Positions 10,326-20,258 of a stretch of 64,000 nt of DNA are shown here, one piece after another. Below the pieces are notes generated by a model. The model worked only from the letters and a program-made list of their open reading frames with translations. It did no database searches and had not been told where the DNA came from. Both the position numbers and the translations under genes were made by a program. The DNA is from Prorocentrum cordatum (taxonomy: Eukaryota > Sar > Dinophyceae > Prorocentrales > Prorocentraceae), in contig CAUYUJ010003947.1 in assembly GCA_963575745.1 (NCBI GenBank), positions 255,151 to 319,150 of the forward strand, written 5' to 3'. Numbering within the stretch: position 1 is the stretch's first letter; each line of letters opens with the position of its first letter.

Positions 10326-11752
10326 CCTTTGGCGACAGCGCCTGGGGCAACCCCTTCACGAGAGACCCCACGCCCGCCCCCGCGGCGGCCACGACGCGCC
10401 CCGCCGCGCCCCGGGCCGCTGCGGCCTCCGCCGCGGCCTTGGCCGGCGGCGCGCTGGCCGCCGCCGTCGCGCTGGGGCGACGGCAGCGGCAGCCGGCGCG
10501 GGGGCTGCGGCAGAGGCGGGCGCGCGGCGGCGAGGCCGTGGAGTGCAGCGACCAGGAGAGCCAGGAGGACGCTTGCGACCTGGACGGCACGGCGACGGAC
10601 GACTACCGGCGTCTGCATGGCTCGTTCCTGGACGTGCTGACGAGGACGGACGAGTACATCGAGGACGACAGGCGCTTCCGCCGTCCGGTCTTCGGGTACG
10701 CAGATTGGAAGCGGCACCGCTCCGTGGATCGTTTCCCGCGGAATCTCTCGACCCTGCCCATTTCGACCACCGTGCGCGCGAATTGGAAGGAAATCGTTGC
10801 CACCGCCGCCGTCGCTGCCGCAGTTTGCCTGTGGAACGACGCCGAGGCTGTCACCAGCGCGCTCAACCTCGGCCCCGGGGCTGTGGACTTCGCGAAGAAT
10901 CTGCCCGAGCTGTCCCTGCCGGCCCTGCCATTCACCCTCAGCTCGGCTTCTTTGTCGTTGCTGCTCGTCTTCCGCACGAATAAGGCCTACGAGCGTTGGT
11001 GGGAGGCGCGCTGCATCTGGGGCGCGATCATCAACACTTGCCGCGACATCGTCCGCCAGTCCCTTGTACGAATAGATCCAGCTGACGTGGCTCTCAAAGA
11101 GGAGGTCACTCGCCTGGTGTCCGCATACCCGCGCTCGCTGATCTACCACCTCGGTGAGCGAACGGAGATCTCCAACAAGGTGATCGAGCAGAAGTACCGA
11201 AGAGTATTGACAGATGAGGAGACAGAGAGGCTGTTGAAGTGCACTCACAAGCCCATGACGGTTACGGGAATGCTATCTAATGCGATACACCGCGCGAAGT
11301 TGCCAGTGATCGATGAGATGAAGATCGACCAAGACATCACAAAGTTCTCAGACTACTACGGTATGTGCGAGCGTATCTTCAAGACGCCAATGCCGCTGTC
11401 GCTCACGCGCAAGACTTCAAGATTCTTGAGTATCTGGATTCTTGCGCTCCCAGCTGCGCTGTACGGGGTGATCACCCCTCATTGGATGATTATCCCAGTC
11501 ACTGTCGTCCTCGCCTTCTTTGTGTTCGGAATCGAGGAGATCGGGGTCCAGATAGAGGAACCATTCTCGGCTTTAGCCCTGAACGCCATGGCAGACGGCA
11601 TCGACGCGAGCATCTTTGAGGCGCTGGAGTTGGAGAAGAAGGATCCAACCATCATCGAGCCACGTGGCGGGTGGAAGCAGGCCAGCACGCGTCGGGCTCC
11701 CGTGCCGCCCAGCGGGGCACATGAGGCCCAGGGCAAGTCTTGCAATGTCAAC
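10172..11752 (+). CDS. Bestrophin-family anion channel, probably plastid-targeted
   Basis: Predicted bestrophin/UPF0187 channel for Cl- or HCO3-, located in membrane. Starting at ATG 10172: residues about 8-30 form a signal-like hydrophobic stretch (LALCVAVPLLWAA). An Arg/Ala/Pro-rich, transit-like segment follows with ten Gln (42-51). The channel domain runs from about residue 190 to 505. It has the family hallmark FRTNKAYERWWEAR (267-280), four hydrophobic segments (among them LPALPFTLSSASLSLLLVF and FLSIWILALPAALYG), and the conserved C-terminal IEEIGVQIEEPFSALALNAM (about 454-473). ATG 10172 is preferred over 9989 because the signal-like segment follows it directly. The channel domain is uninterrupted, with no intron. 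Conservation ends near 11690; a GT donor at 11753 in phase 0 is a plausible exon end. Known relatives act in plant thylakoids (voltage-dependent Cl- channel) and algal CO2-concentration; which role applies here is inference. Confidence 0.85.
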
Positions 11753-11972
11753 GTGCGTATTTGTTTGCCTCCTCCTCGGCGTCCTCCCCCATCATCCTTA
11801 TCCTCATGCACGTTGTCCAAAGGTTACGCCATGAGTTTTCCCTGCAGCCAAGACATCCGACGTCGTGGCTTCTTCAGTCCATGGTCACCAGAGCTCACAG
11901 CCCCTTGCTGGGCGCTATTCCGCCCTAGGCAGTGTTTCGATGGCCCCGAGGCGCGCAAAACGGCCCCCACAG
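11753..11972 (+). other. Probable intron of the bestrophin gene
   Basis: Starts GTGCGTATT, is pyrimidine-rich inside and ends CCCCCACAG. Removing it joins two phase-0 frames. The frame also stays open through the intron to 12181, so splicing is inferred. An alternative acceptor (TTTTCCCTGCAG) lies at 11840-11851. Confidence 0.4.
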
Positions 11973-12168
11973 ACCAAAGCCGAGGAAAAAACCATAACAT
12001 TGACACAAAGCACCGCGCTGGAGGCCAAGAGCGAGGCCCCCGTGGTGTACCCCGACCACTACGCCCGGGCGGTGCTCGAGAGGACATTCGTTGCAGCGCC
12101 CGCGCCGGCCAGCCCACCCGAGGCTCCTGCGCAGCACAGCGGTGCGACCGAGGCTCAGGGGCAACTTC
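11973..12168 (+). CDS. Probable 3' exon carrying copy 1 of a ~60-residue module
   Basis: The frame begins after the CACAG acceptor and reads TKAEEKTITLTQSTALEA, then VVYPDHYARAVLERTFVAAP and a Pro/Ala-rich end (APAQHSGATEAQ). The core YPD.Y.R..VLER.F recurs in the next segment (12663-12875), so this is a duplicated module. Linkage to the bestrophin gene is inferred from the phase-compatible acceptor; it may equally belong to a separate gene. Function is unknown and there is no membrane segment. The 3' boundary is not fixed (GGGCAACTTCAGG could supply a GC donor). Confidence 0.4.
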
Positions 12169-12662
12169 AGGGGGGGGATAGGCTCAGGGGGGAACGCATC
12201 GACCCCCCATCGCACATTCATCGCCGATGGGAGCCCTATAGCCTGCCCCGCCCGGGAGCGTGCGGACTCGCCATCGTGGACCTATCGCCGATCTATCGGC
12301 GATGCGGCGCCGATTCCAGTTCGGTGGTTCTCCCCCTGCCAGTCCCCCCCCTTACGGTGGGGGCGTTGTTCAGGAATGTGCCCAGGAGGCCTCAGACCCC
12401 GGGGGAGTCCCCACATGATGAGGGCGGCAGTGAGATATCCACGGCCAGTCCACGGCTGGAGTTCCACCGGCTCCCAGACCCAGGATTCCTGATCCAGTTC
12501 CCCCACATCCGCGGGCGCCGCCCCCCGCGCCCGCCTGCCGCGGCCGCCGCGCCCACCGCGAGGGAGGGATGATATCCAGCCGCCTCCGTCGCCGTCGCCC
12601 GTCGTCGCTGCGCTCGCTCGTCGTCCTCACCGCGTCTTTCTCCATCAGGCCCCTGCGCAGTC
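12169..12662. other. Probable intron between the two module copies
   Basis: Shows GATCGCCGATCTATCGGCGATG palindromic character near 12281-12305, CCCCC and GGGGG runs, and TCCATCAG at 12643-12650 as a possible acceptor. No coding content is recognised. Confidence 0.35.
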
Positions 12663-12875
12663 AAGCGGCGCCACCGAGGCCCGGAAGAAGGTCGCCTACC
12701 CCGACAACTACGGCCGGGGGCCCGTGCTCGAGAGGATCTTCGGCTCGCTGCTGGCGCCGGCCGGCGAGACCAGCCGCGCAGGCGCGCCCGAGGCTTCCGA
12801 GGGGCCCGGCAGCACGCCCAAGGCTCAAGGGATGATGGAAGACCCCGACCCCAAGGTCTTGCAAAAGAACAGCAT
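12663..12875 (+). CDS. Probable exon carrying copy 2 of the ~60-residue module
   Basis: Reads SSGATEARKKVAYPDNYGRG, then PVLERIFGSLLAPAGETSRA and GAPEASEGPGSTPKAQG. It aligns with the exon at 11973-12168 at both protein and DNA level: the start CCCCTGCGCAGTCAAGCGG matches the end of copy 1, CTCCTGCGCAGCACAGCGG. The frame continues into the dispersed repeat at 12876 and stops at 13036-13038. Function unknown. Likely the last or next-to-last exon of the same transcription unit as copy 1. Confidence 0.4.
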
Positions 12876-13042
12876 ACAGTCAACCCGCATAATAAGGTTG
12901 GGCATCCTTCCCAAGGGGGTACCTTTGCATCCTTGCCTCCTCGGCCCATCCTTGGCCACTTTCGATGGCCGCGCCCCGCTCAAAAAGCTTCGAGATAGGC
13001 GCCCAAGGCCCTTGCATCCTTGTTGCGCATCCTTATGATACG
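12876..13042 (+). repeat. Dispersed repeat R1, copy 1
   Basis: Starts ACAGTCAACCCGCATAATAA, continues GGGCATCCTTCCCAAGGG and TGCATCCTTGCCTCCTCGGC, ends CGCATCCTTATGATACGG. The same order of motifs recurs at 21349-21410 (short) and 21479-21660 (full length). Confidence 0.85.
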
Positions 13043-13598
13043 GGCCGGCTGTAGCGGTGTTTCGCCGTTGTGGGGCCAGGATGGCAGGTTGGCCTGGGGG
13101 AAAGGGTCGGGGCTCCCAGGGATTGCGCACTGAAGAGATCAAAACGTCGGATGTCTGGGGAAGAGGATTGGGGGGAGGGGAGGGGCGGGGGGGGGGAGGG
13201 GGGGGGCGTTTTCGAGGTCCGGATTCATCAGACAGCGACTGGGGGCGAAGAGACAGTCCTGGGGAAGGGATCGAGAGTTCTGGGGGCCATGGATTCGGGA
13301 AAAGTCACGGCGTTGTCGGAGGTTCCGAAATGTTGTCACGTAGGGCTTTCCACAAGTCGCCTCGCCTTCGAAGAATCGAAGGGTTGGCATCTCGCCATCG
13401 GCGGAAGCTGGCGCAAGTAAAACGAGTGCGGCTCCGTTGGTGGAAGTTTGGCGGAAGTCAATGGAGCTATAGGCAGGCCCCACATGAGGAATGAGCGCGG
13501 GGGCACCTATGGTTTCCTGAGTCGGACACATTGGAGCATTTGGGGGGCTGCTTCTCCCAAATTCCAGGGAGTCGCCCATGACCTTCCAAGAATTAAAC
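13043..13598. other. Intergenic, includes a G-rich tract
   Basis: 13170-13208 is a plus-strand run of GGGG blocks that could form a G-quadruplex. No gene recognised. Confidence 0.5.
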
Positions 13599-13682
13599 AG
13601 GAACAACAACAACAACAACAAAAACAAAAACAAAAACAACAACAGCAGCATCAACAACAGCGGCAACAACAACAATCAGCTT
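13599..13682 (+). repeat. CAA/CAG microsatellite
   Basis: CAACAACAA and AAACAAAAAC units ending in CAACAACAACAATCAGCTTAAG, the same junction seen upstream of the later copies of the long repeat. Confidence 0.9.
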
Positions 13683-14332
13683 AAGATTGTTCGTTCTTAT
13701 GAGCTCGCGTGGCATTCACCATGTAAAATGAAAACCCTCGGTACCGCCCTTTTTCGTTATTGATTGAACCCCCCCCTTGGGGGGGCATACCATCCTTACT
13801 TGCCACGTGAAGTTGGCGCAGCCCCCAAAACAGGGGAAGGGAGGAGGGATGGGACAACGAATAGAGAGAGAAGGATGGAACACGACAGAGGTTCGCAGGA
13901 AGGGGGTCAGGAGGAGAGAAACGAGCGGCAGAGCCAGACGGGCGGGGCGGGCGGGCGGGCCCGAGCGGCGACGTCGAGCGGGCGGGTCGCTGGTCAGTCC
14001 GGCATGGATCGCGAGGAAGTCTCGAGAAATTGCGCGGCTCCCAAGTACACGATGAGGCAAGAGCGTCATTCCTGAGTGTCGGGGGCGCGGCGTTTCAGCA
14101 ACTTGCATGCCAGTACCGCGCGAGAGCGTTCTTTCGAATCGAGTGTGCAGTAGTGTCAGGGGGGAGCCGCTGTTGTGCTGGTTCAGGGGCCGGGGGCGCA
14201 GCCTGCGGCCCAAGATGTTCCTTTGCAGAAAGCGGGGTGCGAGCCCCGGGAGGAGGACCTGAATTGAAGAGCACATTGGGCACTGGGGGGGTCATCCATA
14301 CATGCTTAAAAGACATGAGAAAGCAACAACCA

Positions 14333-14358
14333 TAACAACAACAACGAAAGCAACAACG

Positions 14359-14406
<48 letters not shown>

Positions 14407-14545
14407 GCAACAACAACAACAACAGCAACAACACCAATAACAACAACAGCAACAACAACAACAACAACAACAGCAACAGCCACACCAATACCAAACACAA
14501 TAATACCACTAACGATAACAACAACAACGACAACAACAACAATCA
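14333..14545 (+). repeat. CAA microsatellite
   Basis: About 210 bp of CAACAACAG units between copies 1 and 2 of the long repeat; poly-Thr and poly-Val frames are artefacts. Confidence 0.95.
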
Positions 14546-14985
14546 GTTTCAGAAGGTTCGCTCCGATCTGTGCGCGTGTCATACAACACGTATATCCCAA
14601 GCCCTCGGTACCCGCCTTCTTCATCGTCGATCGTACCCCCTTGGGAGTAGTGCAGCCCTAAAACAGGGGAAGAGAAGACGGATGGAAGGGGGAGGGGGAA
14701 GGATGGAGCACAAGAGAAATTCTAGACGTTTCCCGTATCCCCACCAGCCCATCCAGAAACGATGTCCAGGTGAGTTGAGGTGGTCAGGGAAGAGCGGGAG
14801 CAAAGAGGGGGACGGCCGAACCGTGCGAAGGAGGGAGGAAGAGAAGGAGGAGGCTGGATTGATGGATGAGGGAGTGGGGAGAAGGAGGATGAATAGGATG
14901 AGGACGAGGAGGAGGAACAAGAGAAGGAGTAGGAGGAGGAAGGAGGAGCAGGAGGAGAAGGGCAAGCAAAAGGGCCAGATGTCTC

Positions 14986-15200
14986 TTGGATGCCTCTCGG
15001 AGCCTCTTGGGATATCTCTTGGGCGCTTCTTCGTGGCCTCTTGGATATCTTGGGGGTCTCTTGACGGTCCTGGGGGGCTCTTGGGCGTCTTGGGTGCCTC
15101 AGGGGGGGTCTCTTGGGGCCGCTTGGGGTCCCCTTGGGGGCCTCCTGGGGGCCTCTTGGGGGCCTCCTGGGAGCCTCTTGAGGGCCATCTTGGGGCAGAA
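14986..15200 (+). repeat. Degenerate 15-17 bp GGCCTCTTGGG repeat
   Basis: About thirteen units such as GGGGGCCTCTTGGGGG and GGGGGCCTCCTGGGAG, with increasing divergence toward the left end (CTCTTGGATGCCTCTCGG). Confidence 0.85.
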
Positions 15201-17060
15201 CGCACACGGGAGAGCCAGACAGGCTCACCAGGCGGGTCGGGAAGGCGAGCTGGAGCGGCCAGGTCGAGAAGGAGCGTTGATGAAGGGCGAGCACTGCACG
15301 AATCGCGAGGACAGCTCGAGCGACAGCGCGATTCCAAAATTGAATCGCGAGAAAGGCCAAAACTTAGCGTGATTCCTGAGTGAAGAGGGCGCGGCGGCTG
15401 AATAAATTGATGGGAAGTCCTACGCGAGAGCGCGATTCCTGCAGAAATTGTGAGGGCGTTCCGCGCGAGAGCGCGATTGAGGAATAAATTGTGCGAAAGT
15501 ATCAAGCGGGAGCCGCAGTTGTTGTGAACCGGTGGCCAACAACCAAGTTCGGTGACATTACATTTTCCCTTATAAATAAACGGCAGGGTGCGAGCCCCGA
15601 GGGAGGCACTTCAATTGAAACATACAACGGTTACCAGAGACGGTGACCAGCAAGAATTATTGTTTAAAGTGAGAACTCTACCACAACAAAAACCATTTTA
15701 AGACTGGTCGCTCTGACCTGCTAGCGTGCCACTAACGCATATATCCCAAATTTTCGGTACCCGCCCTCTTCGTTTTCGATCGTACCCCCTGGGGGTACAT
15801 CTTCCTTACTTACCGCTTGTAATTGGCGCAGCCCCTAAAACAGAGAAAAAAGGACGGATGAAAAGGGAGGGAGAAGGATGGAGCACAGGATTAGCAGGAA
15901 GTGGGCCAGGAGCAGGAAACACTTGGAAGAACCTGACAGACTGATCAGGCGGGTAGACCCTGACGGGCGGGTCGGGAAGTCAGGCCTATGTGGCCAGGTC
16001 GAGCAGACGGGATGTTGAAGCGTGAGTACTGCCTGAATCGCGAGGGGTCTCGAGCGAGAGAGAGAGAGATTCTCGAGTGAATCGCGAGAAGACCCAGAAC
16101 GCGAGCGCGATTCCTGGGCGTCGATGGGTGCGGCGTTTGAGTAAATTGCGAGCGGGGTTGGGGGCAGAGAAACAGTCGGCTGAGCCAGACGGACGGGGTG
16201 GGCCGCCAGACCACCACGCGCGGAGCGGGCGGGCGAGCCCAGACGGCGGGGCCGAGCGGGCGGGTCGCTGCCGCGTGAATCCAGCAGGAGCCCCGAGGAG
16301 GTCTCGAGCGGCACCGCGACACCACGCAAATCGTGAGGAAGTCCAGGGCAAGAGCGCGATTCCTGAGTGTTGGGGGTGCGGCGTCTGAATACCTTGGGGA
16401 ACTACCACGCGAGAGCGCCATTCCTTCATAGACCGTGCAGAAAACCATCGGCACCCGCCCTCTGCGAGTTCGATCATGCCCCGTTGGGGGGGGGGGCATC
16501 TTTTCCCGTACCTGCCACGCGTAGTTGGCGCAGCCCCTAGAGCAGGGGAAGGCGGAGGGAAGGGACAAGGGGAAGAGAGAAGGATGGAGCACGACAGAGA
16601 TCATCAGGAGGGGGGGGTAGAAACAGAAAAACAAGCGGTACACCCAGCTGGGCGGGTCGGACTCACAGAGCTTCGCAGGCGGGTCGGGCGGGCGGCCCCA
16701 GGCGGCGAGATCGAGCGGGTGGGTCGTTGAAGTGGCATTCGTGCATGAATCGCGCGGACGGCTCGAGCGATAGCGCGATTTGCTTTTATTGAAGCGTGAG
16801 GAAATCACAGACGAGAACGTGATTCCTGAGGGTCGGGGGCGCGGCGATTCAAACAAGAATGCGAGAAAGTCCGACGCGAGACTCCGATGTCTGCATACAT
16901 AGTGAGGAAGTCCCGATTAATTTGTGAGGGAGTATCAGGCGTGAGCCGCTGTTGTTGTAAACCAGGGGCCAGGGGCACAATCTGAGCCCCTAGATCTTCG
17001 CCTGTACAAGAACATGGTGCGAGCCTCGGGAGAAGCAGCAATGGGCACCAAGGAGGGGGA

Positions 17061-17189
17061 TCAACCGTAATTTCCTATACGATCACCTCTCGGGTGATAA
17101 GGAGGTTGTGGGGGAGGGATTTCAGCTTTCGGTTTGCGATTAGGGTCGGATCGGACTCGGCGGAAACCAGTCGGGCTCCACGAAGCACT
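17061..17189. other. Short unique stretch
   Basis: No feature recognised. Confidence 0.4.
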
Positions 17190-17492
17190 TGTCCGGCCAT
17201 CGATCTACCGATATCATTAGTTATCGACTTATCGATCTCATGATCGATCTCCCTCGATCTATCGATATCATCCCCTATCGATTGCACAGTCGACCTCACT
17301 ATCGATCTCACCATCGATATCACTTTCGGTTTCACTATCGATCCCACCACAGGCCACCTATCGATCTCATGTTCGATCTCCATATCGATCTCACTCGCTG
17401 GATCTTACTATCGATCTCACTCGATCGATCTCCCTATCGACCTCACGCTCGCTCTCACTACCGATCTCATTATCGGTCCCACGATCGATCGC
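17190..17492 (+). repeat. 12-bp ATCGAT-type satellite, interrupted by gap
   Basis: Units of the type CTATCGATCTCA repeated about 25 times with variation. The array runs into the assembly gap, so its true length is unknown. Confidence 0.9.
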
Positions 17493-17592
17493 NNNNNNNN
17501 NNNNNNNNNNNNNNNNNNNNNNNNNNNNNNNNNNNNNNNNNNNNNNNNNNNNNNNNNNNNNNNNNNNNNNNNNNNNNNNNNNNNNNNNNNNN
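17493..17592. other. Assembly gap
   Basis: One hundred N; the round number suggests a gap of unknown real size. Confidence 0.99.
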
Positions 17593-17656
17593 AGGAGGAG
17601 GAGGAGGGAGGAGGAGGAGGAGGGGGAGGGGGAGGGGGAGGGGGAGGAGGAGGAAG
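17593..17656 (+). repeat. GGA/GGGGA repeat
   Basis: Purine array at the right side of the gap. Confidence 0.9.
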
Positions 17657-18780
17657 CGCGACCGCAAGGCCGCCTCCCACTCCGGCTTCTCCCGCTGTCC
17701 CGTCTTCGGCCTGGACCCCGACAACATTTGCCTCAGTGCAGCTACTACCCTCATCATGGCAGTGTTCCTCCGGGTCGCTGCCTTCATGACCAGGGCCCCC
17801 AGCCGGATCCCCGGACGAAGGTGGGGGAGCCCTTTGCTCCCGTCCCCAGGCACCTCCGCCATGCTAAGTACGGGGACTCCCTGTTCCGCGCGTACTCCCC
17901 CCGCCACTGCTCTCCCCGGTGCACCGAGGCCACCCAAGCGTGCACCCGGCACGAGGCCTCCCTGCCCGCCGGCATTGGCGCTGCCGTGCTCGACCTCCCC
18001 AGGGATCGCTCTGGCGCCTCCCTCGCCGACCCCCTCGGCCCTCGGGAGGCGCTCACGGTCCCCTGCGCCCTCTGAATGTTCCGCGAGATGGACACGGCGC
18101 TCCCCTCGATCGGCAATCCCTCCGCCGCAAGCGACCTCTTCGAGGCTGTCGTCAGCATCTGTGCGCCCTGGGACAACATACACCACTCCGTCCGCGACTC
18201 CATCCTCGCGCAGGCAGGAGTGGAACCCGGCACGGTCCCCGACATGACGGCGAATTTCGAGGCCTTCCTCCGCGGGGTCCGTCAGCTCGTCATCTGCTCT
18301 GACGGGGAGGCGGCTTTTCAAGTCCCCCGAGGAGGCCCCGAACTGCACCTTCCGGGAGTGGCTCGCCTCCCAACCTGGCGAGAGGGCCACCAAGGTCTTC
18401 GAGCGCTTCTGGGCTGGCGAGGCCGGCGTGCACCCCCCTCAGTTGCCTTACCCCGCTACCGGGTGCACATTATGCCACTGGCCCAGGGCTGTCGGCATCA
18501 CCCCAGCCCCCGCTGCTCCTCCCGAGGAGCCCCTTGTCGACGCGCAGGGGCGGATGATGGGTGTTGACCCCTTCCCCGTCGTGCCTGACGGGGTCATCCG
18601 CGTGCCGGAGCATCTCCCCCCGCGCACCTCGATACCCGGTTCCCCTTCCATAACCCCTAATTCCAGTGTGCGACGCGTGCAAGGATGGACCCCTTGCGGG
18701 CTCGCTCGTCGGCGGGTGGCAGGACCGCACCATGATGGCCAACGTCTTGGCGGCCAACCGCGCCGCCCTGTAGGAAACTG
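17657..18780 (+). pseudogene. Coding-like uncharacterised sequence, broken or with unrecognised introns
   Basis: Three neighbouring plus frames look like one protein. 17728-18075 has Cys-rich RHCSPRCTEATQACTRHEAS. Then MFREMDTALPSIGNPSAASD, LFEAVVSICAPWDNIHHSVR and MTANFEAFLRGVRQLVICSD (18076 to about 18310). Then, in another frame, LFKSPEEAPNCTFREWLASQ, ATKVFERFWAG and a CxxC pair in ATGCTLCHWP (about 18318-18490). Changes of frame occur at the TGA 18073-18075 and near 18315. The Cys pairs recall metal-binding motifs, but I do not recognise the family. It may be a decayed transposon protein or a real gene with introns not resolved here. Confidence 0.35.
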
Positions 18781-19180
18781 GGCACTGCAGTGGCCGCTAG
18801 TGCTGTCTCCGGTGCCCAACCACCCTGACCGTCCATCACGCGCAGGGGCGCTGGCTACGAGTGCTCGCGCGCCGCGGCCTGGCGGGCAGTCGTGGCCCAG
18901 ATCACCAGGGGTCGGCGCTGCCCCACAGATGAGTGGACCTCTGCCGAGCCCGTCTCCGTGGCCAGAGGCCCCCCCGCCTGACCCCCTGCCCCCCCCCCGG
19001 GACCATCCACCTCGAGGATGATTCCGTGGATGCCACCGAGGCAGAGGGCCCCGCGACCCAAGGCGTCACCCAGCCCTTCCACCTGACCCACGGCTCGCGG
19101 TTCGGCTCCGCGCACACGGCCAAGCGAGACGCTTGCACGCGGACGGCAGACAAGCGGCGCCACGGCGACCCCCCATAGGG
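18781..19180 (+). other. GC-rich, possible continuation of the coding-like sequence
   Basis: One frame (18933-19178) reads DDSVDATEAEGPATQGVTQP followed by a His/Arg-rich end and a stop at 19176-19178. No motif is recognised. Confidence 0.25.
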
Positions 19181-19706
19181 AGATCCAGTCTTCCGCTGCC
19201 CGACCGAACAAGGGTTCCAGCTCGAGCACGGGCTCCCCTGTTACGACGACGGCCGGGCGGCCTTCACCTCCCGGGCCTGGAACGCACAGTTCCAGTGCAA
19301 GTGGTGCCTTTGTGTATCGTGGGGTGTCCCTCCAGAGGAGTGCGACGGCATCCTACTGGAGGTCTCTTCCATTCTTCTGTCCCTGGCGGCGCAGGCTGCT
19401 GCAGCCGCAGTGGCGCAGCGCGCGAGCGGCAGCGGTGCAGCAGTCGCCGCTCCTGACGGCCAGGGGGACGCCGCCAGGGGCAGCGCTGGGGTCCCGGAGG
19501 GAGGTGAGCCCCTCGCCCCCCCTCCCTCAGCCCGTGGCGCTGACCCCCAGGACCCCTCCTCTGGCGACCCGGCCGTGCGCGGGCCCAAAAGAATCCGACA
19601 AGATGGGTTCCCCCCCTCAGGATACCCTCGTTTCCCCCTACCTAATGATTCAAGCTATGTCACCGAGGACCCCGCCCCTGTCGCCACGGCCAGACTCACC
19701 TCGACA
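19181..19706 (+). CDS. Uncharacterised coding-like frame, Cys-containing
   Basis: A continuous plus frame ends at TGA about 19704-19709. It starts PVFRCPTEQGFQLEHGLPCY, has WNAQFQCKWCLCVSWGVPPE (two close Cys pairs) and then an Ala/Pro-rich tail. Upstream is a stop at 19176-19178; there is no clear ATG at the start. It probably belongs to the same broken unit as 17657-18780, since both are Cys-containing and lie in the same orientation. A further frame, 19708-19860 (MMIQGLQLLDALENPNLM, then RFRGNPVEVRRLVIRQL), looks protein-like after another shift. Family unknown. Confidence 0.35.
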
Positions 19707-20053
19707 TGATGATCCAAGGCCTTCAGCTGTTAGACGCGCTCGAGAATCCGAACTTGATGTCCACATCCTTGGTGAGGTTCCGCGGGAATCCCGTGGAGGT
19801 GCGCAGACTGGTCATTCGGCAGCTCTCGCGCTTGCCGCGGCCAAGGTCACCGAAAAGATAGCGGCCGCTTCGCCGCAGAGAGCGACGCCGCCGCCGAGCC
19901 TGGCGCCGACGCCCACGGGCACTACATCTGGGGCCAAGAGGCCGATCACGAGAAGCCCAGCTGCCACGGATACTACCACGGGGCCAGCGCTACCACCAAC
20001 CTCGATTCTTGCGGTGGCAGCGCCCCGGGCCCACAACGCGATCCGAATCTCTA

Positions 20054-20258
20054 TCGGGGAAACGTAAGACTCGAGTAAGCCGGAACTCGGGTTTGCCAAC
20101 GTTTTTGACGACCGCGTCCTGGATTTTGACGGTCCAGTTTTCGTGGGATGTTTGCAGCGGGAACCCGCGTCAAATTTTGGATTGGGTCTCGTCATTTTTA
20201 TGATGGCCCCGGTGGGCCCAACCCGAGTCCCCCGTACCCGAGTCTTACGTCTCCCCGC
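20054..20258. mobile_element. MITE-like inverted-repeat element 1
   Basis: Arms 20055-20092 and 20221-20257 are inverted copies: CGGGGAAACGTAAGACTCG on the left, and the reverse complement of the right arm reads CGGGGAGACGTAAGACTCG. About 32 of 38 positions match. CTCTA flanks both sides (20049-20053 and 20259-20263) as a possible 5-bp target duplication. The 130-bp interior has no coding capacity. Confidence 0.6.

Larger units (their letters stand above)
13683..17060 (+). repeat. Long diverged tandem repeat, four copies
   Basis: Copy starts near 13683, 14542, 15690 and 16446. Each has CGGTACCCGCCCTCTTCG, then a C-run/G-run hairpin (CCCCCTGGGGG), then GTTGGCGCAGCCCCTAAAAC followed by AGGGGAAGG, GGCGGGTCGGGCGGGC, and 55-65 bp subrepeats built on GCGAGAGCGCGATTCCTGAG. 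Ends with GTATCAGGCGGGAGCCGCTG and GGTGCGAGCCCCGGGAGG. The first three are preceded by CAA-rich DNA and AATCAGTTTAAGA. No credible coding capacity; deduced proteins are Arg/Pro/Gly-rich. Confidence 0.75.

Noticed and set aside
10031-11248. Long minus-strand frame opposite the bestrophin gene (about 405 codons)
   Set aside because: Shadow of GC-rich third positions on the coding strand; no motif.
13164-13208. Promoter G-box or functional G-quadruplex
   Set aside because: The G-run is clear, but no gene or start site is associated with it.
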